Shown here: positions 1-6,318 of the stretch, piece after piece
Layout of the letters: the number at the start of each line of letters is the position of its first letter
Numbering within the stretch: position 1 is the stretch's first letter
Notes under the pieces: model-generated
What the model was told of the DNA's origin: nothing
Databases searched by the model: none
The model's input: only the letters and a program-made list of their open reading frames with translations
Translations under genes and position numbers: made by a program
NCBI GenBank assembly: GCA_026983855.1
Contig: JALSTE010000734.1
Location: forward strand, 1 to 7,415
Length of the DNA: 7,415 nucleotides
Reading direction: 5' to 3'
Source of the DNA: Acidimicrobiia bacterium
GTDB taxonomy: Bacteria; Actinomycetota; Acidimicrobiia; Acidimicrobiales; Poriferisodalaceae

Positions 1-26
1 ACCCCGGTGCGGCCCCCGGGGCCCGA

Positions 27-1394
27 TCAGGGTTGGGCCGGGCTCAGGAAGGTGAGGAGGTCGGTGCGGGAGACGATCGTGCGGGGACGGCCCCCGTCTA
101 TCACCAGCAGGGCGGGACTGCCCTCGAGGAGTTCCACCGCCAGTTCGATGGACTGACCGACACCGATGGTGGCCAGGGGAGGGCCCATGACGTCCTCGAC
201 CGGCCGGTCCAGGATCCCGGGGGTCTCGAAGGCCCTCTCCATCAGGCGCAGCTCGGAGACCGCGCCGGACACCTCCGCCGCGGCCAGTGGCATCTCACCC
301 TTGGCCACGGGAATCTGGGAGACACCGTGCCTGCGCATGGCCAGGATCGCCTCCCGTACGGTGCTCTCGGGACGCACGTAGACGAGGGCCGGTATCTCTC
401 CCTCCTTGGTGTCGAGCACGTCGCCCACGGTGACCCCTTCGCTGGTGACGAACCCGTACTCGGCCATCCAGTCGTCGTTGAAGATCTTGGAGAGGTAACC
501 CCGCCCCGAATCGGGTATCAGGACCACCACCAGATCATCGGGAGTGAGGTCCCGGGCCAGTTGCAGGGCGGCCACCACCGCGGTGCCCCCGGACCCGCCG
601 ATGAGGAGTCCCTCCTCCCTGGTGACCCGACGGGCCATCTCAAAGGAATGCTGATCGCTCACCGCCAGGGTCACGTCCACCAGGGAGGGATCGTAGGTCG
701 GGGGCCAGAAGTCCTCCCCCACCCCCTCCACCAGGTAGGGCCGCCCCGAACCCCCCGAGTACACGGAACCCTCGGGATCGGCGGCGCAGATCACCACCTC
801 GGGGTTCTGCGACTTCAGGTACCGGGCCACGCCGCTGAGAGTTCCACCGGTGCCGGCCCCGGCCACGAAGTGGGTGATCCGGCCATCCGTCTGGTTCCAG
901 ATCTCCGGTCCGGTGGTGAGTTCGTGGGCCAGGGGGTTGGCGGGGTTGAAGTACTGGTTCGGGCGGAAGGCGCCGGGGGTCTCCTTCACCAGCCGCTCGG
1001 CCGTGGAGTAGTACGACTGGGGGTCGTCGGGGGGTACGGCCACCGGGCAGACGACCACCTCGGCCCCGTAGGCCCGTAGCAGCGCCACCTTCTCCTCGGC
1101 CACCTTGTCGGTCATGACGAAAATGCACTTGTAACCGCGTTGGGCGGCCACGATGGCCAGGCCGACCCCGGTGTTTCCCGAGGTCGGCTCGACGATGGTG
1201 CCGCCCGGCTCGAGCAGACCCTCCCTCTCGGCGGCGTCGATCATGGTGACCGCCGGCCGGTCCTTGACGCTGCCCCCGGGGTTCGTGGTCTCGAGCTTGG
1301 CCACCACGGGGCAGGCGATCCCCTCGGTGACCCGCGTGAGACGAACCATCGGGGTGTTCCCGATCAGGTCCAGAACCGAAGCGGCGATCTCCAT
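27..1394 (-). CDS. cbs: Cystathionine beta-synthase with C-terminal CBS-domain pair
   Basis: A 455-residue PLP enzyme expected to condense serine with homocysteine to cystathionine in the cytoplasm, the first step of reverse transsulfuration. Visible motifs: NPGGSVKDR with the PLP Schiff-base lysine at K44; the phosphate/substrate loop SGNTG at 72-76; GTGGT at 181-185 holding the PLP phosphate; and GGSGGT with S268 in the place of the serine that contacts the PLP ring nitrogen. The catalytic domain runs to about 315, followed by two CBS motifs (about 321-375 and 395-452), which separates it from the shorter CysK/CysM cysteine synthases. The haem-binding N-terminal extension of the human enzyme is absent, as is usual in bacteria. 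The ATG at 1394 was chosen because the family N-terminus begins here and GAGGAG lies 8 nt upstream; the frame is open to 1586 but that part has no similarity and overlaps the lipoprotein gene. Specificity for serine versus O-acetylserine cannot be read from sequence. Confidence 0.93.
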   Translation of the reverse strand: MEIAASVLDLIGNTPMVRLTRVTEGIACPVVAKLETTNPGGSVKDRPAVTMIDAAEREGLLEPGGTIVEPTSGNTGVGLAIVAAQRGYKCIFVMTDKVAEEKVALLRAYGAEVVVCPVAVPPDDPQSYYSTAERLVKETPGAFRPNQYFNPANPLAHELTTGPEIWNQTDGRITHFVAGAGTGGTLSGVARYLKSQNPEVVICAADPEGSVYSGGSGRPYLVEGVGEDFWPPTYDPSLVDVTLAVSDQHSFEMARRVTREEGLLIGGSGGTAVVAALQLARDLTPDDLVVVLIPDSGRGYLSKIFNDDWMAEYGFVTSEGVTVGDVLDTKEGEIPALVYVRPESTVREAILAMRRHGVSQIPVAKGEMPLAAAEVSGAVSELRLMERAFETPGILDRPVEDVMGPPLATIGVGQSIELAVELLEGSPALLVIDGGRPRTIVSRTDLLTFLSPAQP

Positions 1395-1398
1395 TGAA

Positions 1399-1419
1399 GG
1401 CTCCTCACGGTGGTGAGCC
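1399..1419 (-). promoter_or_regulatory. Small hairpin overlapping the cbs ribosome binding site
   Basis: On the minus strand, CTCAC-CACC-GTGAG is a perfect 5-bp stem with a 4-nt loop (plus positions 1404-1417). Its 3' arm takes in half of the GAGGAG Shine-Dalgarno (plus 1401-1406). A competing stem GGCTC/GAGCC (plus 1415-1419 with 1399-1403) takes in the other half; the two share GAG at 1415-1417 so they exclude each other. The stems are short, and an effect on translation is only inferred. The rest of the 109-bp gap to the lipoprotein stop is GC-rich, with two CAACCGG copies and no clear promoter or T-tailed terminator. Confidence 0.3.
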
Positions 1420-1503
1420 GGGGTGGGCCACGACTCCGGGCCCGAACCTACCGCCCCCCGGCCACAACCGGTGCCCAACCGGCCCCCCGCCACCGGTCCC
1501 GTG

Positions 1504-2913
1504 TCAGCCGGCGGTGGGGCTCCAGACGGCGTGCACCCCCTCGCCGGCCACCGGATCCTCACCGGGATCCGGTCCACCAGCGTCATCGACCACGGTCCGG
1601 ACCCTTATGGCCGGGCGGCCCTCCGAATCGAGCGCGGCGTAGAGAAAGGCGGTGCCGTCGGGTGACCACGGGGTCATGGAGTCGGCGTACTGGTCGAAGA
1701 ACGGCAGAATCGCCGACGTCACGGTCGCCGTGGGGGTGAACGGTTCCGTGCGGTCGGTCGGGGTCGAGGGGAACTCCGCCGCCACCGGCACCGCCCAGAC
1801 CTCCCACCGAGCCGAGGCTGGGGTTCCGGTCCGATCCAGGGCCAGGGTGAGCAGTCGGTCGCCGGTGGGGCTCCAGAAGGCCGCCACCCTCGCCCCGCCT
1901 ATGAGGGGGGTGACATCCCCCGACACCGGGTCGTACACGTGCACCCCGACTTCCAACGTGGGAACGGTCATGGCCCCTGTGGCCGGTTCGCGGGGACCGC
2001 TCGACCGGTAAACGACCTGCACGGCGTCGGGATCAGATGTTCCCGGTCCCCGAGAGGGCAGCACCACCACCGCCAGTCGCTCCCGGTCGGGATCACCGAC
2101 CAGGTAGACCGGTCCCGCGAGTGTGGCCACCACCTCGACGTCGCCGGAGGCGTCGATACGAACCAGTTCATCGGCCGCGCCGCCCTCTGACGGCTGTACG
2201 AGCAGTACCGAGCCATCGGCCATACGCACCGGGGACTGGAACGCCGAGTCGGTCTCGGAGACCAGGGTGTGGGCACCGTCGAGACCCACGGACAACACCA
2301 CCCCGTCGGTGTGGACTATCAGACCCTCACCGTCGGACCGCCAGTCCACGTAGAGCGGACGACCGGCGAAGACCACCTCGGAGGCCTCGACAGCGGTCAG
2401 GGGCCCGGTCGGATCACCCACCTCCACGAAGGCCAGGCCGACGCCCCCCGGGGAGTTGCCCAGCATCGCCACCCGGGTGGAGGTCGGGTCCCACCCGTTG
2501 TAGAAGGAGACGAAGGGAACCGAGACCAACCGGGTCTCCCCCGATCCCCTCCCACCGATCACGCTGACGGCGAGGAACGCGTTCCCGTCGGCGTCGATCT
2601 CCGACCAGGCCAGCCGGGTTCCGTCCGGTGAGAAGGCCGGCTGTGACGCCGTGGCCCCGGCGGTGGAGAGTCTCCGGTCGGCGGCGGAGTCGCCGGGGTG
2701 GACCAGCCTCATAGACCCGTCGGCCCCGACGACCGCCATCGGCGATTCCGGGCCGTCGGGCGTGGTGGTCTCGGTGGCCGCGTCACCCGATGTCGGGCCG
2801 GAACCGGAGGAGCCGCCGGAGTCCCCCGAGCAGGCGGAGGCGAGCAGCGCCAGGGCCACCACGAGCAGCGACAGTCGGCGGGTCCACCTCGGTCCGGGTA
2901 TGGGAATCGGCAC
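1504..2913 (-). CDS. Secreted lipoprotein with WD40/PD40-like beta-propeller
   Basis: From a GTG at 2913 this gives 469 residues. The N-terminus has a twin-arginine-containing basic region (RWTRR), a hydrophobic stretch LSLLVVALALL and a lipobox LASAC with the lipidated cysteine at C28, then a Gly/Ser/Thr-rich linker to about 57. The rest holds repeated PD40/TolB-type turns: FSPDGTRLAW (94-103), WDPTSTRVAM (141-150), WRSDGEGLIV (191-200), DPDRERLAVV (274-283), WSPTGDRLLTL (347-357), WSPDGTAFLY (416-425) and a last WSPTAG at the very C-terminus, indicating a propeller of roughly seven blades outside the membrane. Such domains usually mediate binding; no enzyme motif is seen and the ligand is unknown. 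The start is uncertain: a TTG at 2943 would add ten residues, has no good Shine-Dalgarno, and the GTG has GGAGGG unusually close. It lies upstream of cbs on the same strand. Confidence 0.82.
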   Translation of the reverse strand: MPIPIPGPRWTRRLSLLVVALALLASACSGDSGGSSGSGPTSGDAATETTTPDGPESPMAVVGADGSMRLVHPGDSAADRRLSTAGATASQPAFSPDGTRLAWSEIDADGNAFLAVSVIGGRGSGETRLVSVPFVSFYNGWDPTSTRVAMLGNSPGGVGLAFVEVGDPTGPLTAVEASEVVFAGRPLYVDWRSDGEGLIVHTDGVVLSVGLDGAHTLVSETDSAFQSPVRMADGSVLLVQPSEGGAADELVRIDASGDVEVVATLAGPVYLVGDPDRERLAVVVLPSRGPGTSDPDAVQVVYRSSGPREPATGAMTVPTLEVGVHVYDPVSGDVTPLIGGARVAAFWSPTGDRLLTLALDRTGTPASARWEVWAVPVAAEFPSTPTDRTEPFTPTATVTSAILPFFDQYADSMTPWSPDGTAFLYAALDSEGRPAIRVRTVVDDAGGPDPGEDPVAGEGVHAVWSPTAG

Positions 2914-3007
2914 CCCTCCACCCTGACACTCCCCCGGTCCCAATGTGGTCTCACGTCACCGCCGACGCGTTTCCCCGGCAGAGCCGCCCCCGACGCGCGA
3001 GACTCGG

Positions 3008-3023
3008 TGTGACCCCCGTCACC
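3008..3023. promoter_or_regulatory. Crp/Fnr-family-like operator, TGTGA-N6-TCACC
   Basis: TGTGACCCCCGTCACC matches the classical Crp-type dyad TGTGA-N6-TCACA at nine of ten defined positions, including perfect GTGA/TCAC half sites. It lies in the 179-bp region between the divergent lipoprotein and molybdenum-hydroxylase genes, centred about 77 bp before the hydroxylase ATG. Actinobacterial Crp/GlxR proteins are known to bind this kind of dyad. Which regulator binds here, if any, is inference. Confidence 0.4.
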
Positions 3024-3045
3024 GACCGATCCACGGGACGGTCGG
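3022..3045. repeat. Perfect 7-bp inverted repeat in divergent promoter region
   Basis: CCGACCG (3022-3028) and its exact reverse complement CGGTCGG (3039-3045) flank a 10-nt centre. It touches the right end of the Crp-like dyad and overlaps the -10 of the candidate minus-strand ECF-type promoter. It could be an operator with a half-site spacing of 17 bp centre to centre, or a stem-loop in the 5' leader of the hydroxylase transcript, ending 47 nt before its ATG. Confidence 0.4.
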
Positions 3046-3061
3046 CACCAACGGGGGTTCC
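3037..3061 (-). promoter_or_regulatory. Candidate ECF-type promoter GGAAC-N16-CGTC for the lipoprotein
   Basis: Reading the minus strand, GGAAC (3061-3057) is followed after exactly 16 nt by CGTC (3040-3037), which is the general ECF sigma -35/-10 pattern. Transcription would start near 3030 and give a leader of about 117 nt before the GTG at 2913. The match is nine defined bases, so chance is possible; an ECF sigma gene in this window makes it a reasonable candidate. Confidence 0.3.
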
Positions 3062-3092
3062 GGGGATCCGTGCCGCCAGCGGGGAGATTGCA

Positions 3093-5468
3093 ATGACCGA
3101 TACCGAAACCTTTCACGGAGTCGTGGGACAGCGCCGGTTGCGCAGGGAGGACCCGGCCCTGCTGACGGGTGAGGCCCGCTTCGTCGACGACCTGGACATT
3201 CCCGGGGCCCTGTGGATGACCGCCATCCGCAGTCCCCACGCCCGGGCCCGGATCGTCTCCATCGACACCTCCGAGGCCCTCGCCCACCCAGGGGTCAGCG
3301 CCGTCCACACCGGTGACGACCTGGCCGACATGTGGGCCGCCCCCATGCCCCTGGCCTGGCCGGTGACCGAGGACATGGTCGCCCCCGAGCACTTCCCGGT
3401 GGCCCGGGGTCAGGCCAACTACGTCGGGGACATGGTGGCCCTGGTGGTGGCCGAGTCCCGCTACGCCGCCGTTGACGCCGCCGAGAAGGTGGTGGTCGAG
3501 TACGAGCCCCTCGAGGCCGTCGTCGACGTGGAGGACGCCGTCACCGACCGGGTGGTGATTCACGAGAGCCTGGGAACCAACAAGAGCTACACCTGGCCGC
3601 TGGTTCCCGATCCCGAGGCGGTGGAGTCGGCCTTCGCCTCGGCCGCCCACACCGTGTCGGAGCGCTACGTCCAGCAGAGACTGATCCCTTCACCCATGGA
3701 ACCCCGAGGGGTGGTGGCCGTGCCCTCTCCCCACCAGGGCGAGATCACCCTCTACTCCTCCACCCAGATTCCCCACATCCTCAAGGTGATGATCGGCATC
3801 ACCCTGGGAATCCCCGAGCACAAGATCCGGATCATCGCCCCGTCGGTGGGGGGCGGCTTCGGGGCCAAGCTCAACGTGTACTCCGAGGAGCTGATCTGCA
3901 CCGCCCTGGCCCGCCACACCGGAAGGGCCGTTCGGTGGACGGAGAACCGCTCGGAGGGAGCGGTCTCGACCATCCACGGTCGGGGGCAGGTCCAGCACAT
4001 CGAGCTGGCCGCCGACGAGAACGGCAGGCTGCTGGCGGTGAGGGTCGACCTCCTCGCCGACATGGGCGGCTACCACCAGCTCCTGACCCCCGGGGTGCCC
4101 CTGCTCGGCGGTTTCCTCTACCACGGCGTCTACGACGTGGGGGCCTACGCCTTCACCTGCACCGGCGTGTTCACCAACAAGCCCCCCACCGACGCCTACC
4201 GCGGGGCGGGTCGACCCGAGGCCACCTACGCCATCGAGCGGGCCATGGACGCCCTGGCGGCCAAGGTGGGTGTGAGCCCCGTGGAGATCAGGCGTCGCAA
4301 CTACATCAAGGCCGAACAGTTCCCCTATGAATCCCCCGCCGGACTGGTGTTCGACTCCGGAGACTACGAACCCAGTCTGGACCGGGCCCTGGAGCTCATC
4401 GGGTACGACGAACTGCGGGCCGAGCAGCAGCGCCGCCGGGATGAGGACTCGAGCCGACAGCTGGGTATCGGAATCTCCACCTACGTGGAGATGTGCGGCC
4501 TCGCCCCCAGTCGGGTACTGGCCTCACTGAACTACTCCGCCGGTGGTTGGGAGTCGGCCACCGTGCGGATCCTGCCCACCTGCCGGGTGGAGGTCATCAC
4601 CGGCACCACCCCCCACGGCCAGGGACATGAGACCTCGTGGTCGATGATCGTGGCCGACAAGCTGGGAATCGACCCCGACGACGTCGAGGTCCTGCATTCG
4701 GACACCGCCATATCACCCCTGGGTCTCGACACCTACGGCTCCCGGTCCCTCGCCGTCGGCGGTACCGCCATCTGGTACGCCACGGAGAAGGTCATCGCCA
4801 AGGCCCGCACCATCGCCGCCCACCAGCTGGAGGCGGCCGAGGAGGACCTCGAGTTCAGCGAGGGTGTGTTCCGGGTCCGGGGCACCCCCTCCAAGGAGAT
4901 GCCCCTGGCCGGGGTGGCGTTCGAGGCCTTCACGGCCCACAATCTCCCCGACGGACTGGAACCGAATCTCGAGGCCCAGGTCACCTGGGATCCGCCCAAC
5001 TTCACCTTTCCGTTCGGCACCCACGTGGCCGTCGTCGAGGTCGACACCGAAACCGGTGAGGTGACCCTGGTCGACTACGCCGCCGTGGACGACTGCGGAA
5101 ACCAGATCAATCCCCTGATCGTGGAGGGCCAGGTCCACGGGGGGATCCTCCAGGGTGTGGCCCAGGCCCTGTGGGAGGAGGCCGTCTACGACGAGGACGG
5201 CCAGCCCCGCAACGTGTCCCTGGGCGACTACCTGGTGCCCTCACCCACCGAGGCCCCCTCGTTCAAGCTGGGAACGACGGTCACCCCGAGTCCCACCAAT
5301 CCCATGGGTGTGAAGGGCGTGGGGGAGGCCGGCACCATCGGCTCGGCCCCCGCCGCCATCAACGCCGTGGTCGACGCCCTTTCCCCCTTCGGGATCACCG
5401 ACGTGGAGATGCCGGCGTCACCCCAACGGGTGTGGTCGCTGATCCAGCAGGCCCGCGCCGCCGACTGA
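3093..5468 (+). CDS. Molybdopterin-binding large subunit, xanthine dehydrogenase / form II CoxL-like
   Basis: A 791-residue protein, close to the roughly 800 usual for separate large subunits of molybdenum hydroxylases. These hydroxylate a C-H bond of an aromatic heterocycle or aldehyde with water, passing electrons to 2Fe-2S and FAD subunits. An aldehyde oxidase/xanthine dehydrogenase a/b hammerhead domain covers about 19-125, followed by the two cofactor-binding domains. Cofactor motifs: TQ with Q225, GGGFGAK at 253-259, GQGHE at 509-513, TYGSRS near 548, and the catalytic glutamate E745 in GVKGVGEAG. The active-site loop reads AYRGAGR (368-374), the form II signature, not the AYXCSFR with the copper-binding cysteine of true CO dehydrogenases, so the substrate is unknown. 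ATG at 3093 follows GGGGAG with a 6-nt spacer; the frame is open to 2790 but lacks similarity there. No medium or small subunit gene adjoins it: upstream is divergent and downstream convergent. Confidence 0.92.
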   Translation: MTDTETFHGVVGQRRLRREDPALLTGEARFVDDLDIPGALWMTAIRSPHARARIVSIDTSEALAHPGVSAVHTGDDLADMWAAPMPLAWPVTEDMVAPEHFPVARGQANYVGDMVALVVAESRYAAVDAAEKVVVEYEPLEAVVDVEDAVTDRVVIHESLGTNKSYTWPLVPDPEAVESAFASAAHTVSERYVQQRLIPSPMEPRGVVAVPSPHQGEITLYSSTQIPHILKVMIGITLGIPEHKIRIIAPSVGGGFGAKLNVYSEELICTALARHTGRAVRWTENRSEGAVSTIHGRGQVQHIELAADENGRLLAVRVDLLADMGGYHQLLTPGVPLLGGFLYHGVYDVGAYAFTCTGVFTNKPPTDAYRGAGRPEATYAIERAMDALAAKVGVSPVEIRRRNYIKAEQFPYESPAGLVFDSGDYEPSLDRALELIGYDELRAEQQRRRDEDSSRQLGIGISTYVEMCGLAPSRVLASLNYSAGGWESATVRILPTCRVEVITGTTPHGQGHETSWSMIVADKLGIDPDDVEVLHSDTAISPLGLDTYGSRSLAVGGTAIWYATEKVIAKARTIAAHQLEAAEEDLEFSEGVFRVRGTPSKEMPLAGVAFEAFTAHNLPDGLEPNLEAQVTWDPPNFTFPFGTHVAVVEVDTETGEVTLVDYAAVDDCGNQINPLIVEGQVHGGILQGVAQALWEEAVYDEDGQPRNVSLGDYLVPSPTEAPSFKLGTTVTPSPTNPMGVKGVGEAGTIGSAPAAINAVVDALSPFGITDVEMPASPQRVWSLIQQARAAD

Positions 5469-5479
5469 ACCACCGGCCC

Positions 5480-5505
5480 ATCAGGCCGCGCGGGCAGATC
5501 AGGCC
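5480..5505. repeat. Direct repeat ATCAGGCC in the convergent gap
   Basis: ATCAGGCC occurs at 5480-5487 and again at 5498-5505 in the 39-bp gap between the convergent hydroxylase and anti-sigma stops. The segment also contains the palindromes CCGCGCGG and CAGGCCTG, so short stems can form on either transcript. There is no run of T, so a bidirectional terminator is only a weak possibility. Confidence 0.3.
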
Positions 5506-5507
5506 TG

Positions 5508-6215
5508 TCAGGTACCGACGGCTGAGGGCCCGGCCCCCGTGGCCGCACCCCGGCCCGGGGCCCCCTCGCGTGCGTCGGTGTCGACGGGGGGTCGTACCTC
5601 GCCCTTGAGGACGACCTGACCCGAGGACTCCGCCCCGTCACCCTCCCGCTGGAGGGTGACGGTGATCGTCGGGTAGTTGGCCAGGTCCACCCCGGACCAC
5701 AGGTCGATGTCGTGGGCGTCCCGGCGGGCGTGGAACGTACCTATGGTCACCAGCCCCGACGGTCCCTTCACCCAGGCCTGGTAGTAGAAGCCCTCCGGAG
5801 CCGGAGCCAGCCCCTCGATGTTCAGGGTGATCTCCACCCCCGATCCGGTGGGTCGGACCCGGGCGGTCCCCCCGGCTCCGGGAGCCAGTTCGGTGCCGAT
5901 CATGGCCACCGTGGTCACCTCACCACCGTTTCGACCGCGTATCCCGGCGATCACCCCCACGGTGGCCACCACGAACAGGGCCACGGCCGCGGCCACCAGC
6001 ATCGGGTTGCGGGACCACCGCGGTCGCCCCACCTCGGCCAGGGTCCCGATCGGTTCGGCGTCGGGTCCCTCGCCGACCTCGATCAGAATGCGGTCCAGGA
6101 TCCCCTCGTCGACCTCGGCCCAGACCGCATCGGAGGCCAGGCCGGCCGCGACCCCGGGGGAAAGCAGGGAGCCCCCACCGTCCACACCGTCCTCCGGTTC
6201 GTTCACTTCAGCCAT
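5508..6215 (-). CDS. RskA-like membrane anti-sigma factor
   Basis: A 235-residue single-pass protein expected to hold the neighbouring ECF sigma factor at the membrane until an envelope signal triggers its proteolysis. Residues 1-70 are cytoplasmic and acidic; one transmembrane helix lies at about 71-92 (MLVAAAVALFVVATVGVIAG); the outer part 100-205 fits the anti-sigma-K (RskA) C-terminal domain, with the typical stretches GVEITLNIEGLAP, FYYQAWVKGPSG and TIGTFHA followed by a TVTLQREGD strand. The tail 206-235 is low in complexity. The N-terminal part has no cysteine at all, so it is not a zinc-type (HxxxCxxC) anti-sigma domain; a helix LASDAVWAEVDEGILDRILIEV at 26-47 probably contacts sigma. 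The ATG at 6215 is preceded by AGAGG with a 6-nt spacer. The upstream sigma gene ends 99 nt before, with a 36-codon ORF between them that overlaps this start by 8 nt. Confidence 0.82.
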   Translation of the reverse strand: MAEVNEPEDGVDGGGSLLSPGVAAGLASDAVWAEVDEGILDRILIEVGEGPDAEPIGTLAEVGRPRWSRNPMLVAAAVALFVVATVGVIAGIRGRNGGEVTTVAMIGTELAPGAGGTARVRPTGSGVEITLNIEGLAPAPEGFYYQAWVKGPSGLVTIGTFHARRDAHDIDLWSGVDLANYPTITVTLQREGDGAESSGQVVLKGEVRPPVDTDAREGAPGRGAATGAGPSAVGT

Positions 6216-6318
6216 TGATGACCTCTACGGAGTCGATGCCGTACCGGTTCCCGCTGCCACCGGTCGATGGAGTCGTGATGGGACGAATCGGGGTGTGGAC
6301 CCACGGTGCGCCACTCAT
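6208..6318 (-). CDS. Possible 36-residue protein linking sigma and anti-sigma genes
   Basis: An ORF of 36 codons fills the whole gap between the sigma stop and the anti-sigma start. Its ATG overlaps the sigma stop as ATGA and follows GGAGGG with a 6-nt spacer; its own TGA lies just past the anti-sigma ATG, an 8-nt overlap. This chain of overlaps is the pattern of translational coupling. The peptide begins MSGAPWVHTPIRPITT and ends GIDSVEVING; it has no cysteine, transmembrane helix or signal peptide, and I recognise no family. It may be a real small protein, a translated spacer that sets the sigma:anti-sigma ratio, or a chance ORF, since open frames are common at this GC content. Confidence 0.4.
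   Translation of the reverse strand: MSGAPWVHTPIRPITTPSTGGSGNRYGIDSVEVING

Noticed and set aside
1..26. Terminator hairpin after cbs
   Set aside because: The GGGCCCC/GGGGGCC run is self-complementary but leaves almost no loop and no T-tract, and the window ends there.
33..1079. Long plus-strand ORF antisense to cbs
   Set aside because: It is Gly/His/Arg-rich shadow sequence produced by high GC opposite a clearly conserved gene; it has no recognisable domain.
1395..1586. N-terminal extension of cbs to an upstream start
   Set aside because: The added 64 residues are Pro/Gly/Arg-rich, overlap the lipoprotein stop, and the Shine-Dalgarno and family N-terminus both point to 1394.
2709..3650. 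313-residue minus-strand ORF spanning the divergent region and the start of the hydroxylase gene
   Set aside because: It overlaps two well supported genes in other frames and its composition (Gly/His/Val-rich) is that of an antisense shadow.
3093..5468. Annotation as aerobic CO dehydrogenase large subunit (form I coxL)
   Set aside because: The active-site loop is AYRGAGR without the cysteine that binds copper in true CO dehydrogenase, and CoxM/CoxS genes are absent nearby.
5469..5507. Rho-independent terminator between the convergent genes
   Set aside because: Only short stems can form and neither strand has a T-run after them, so it is listed only as a repeat.
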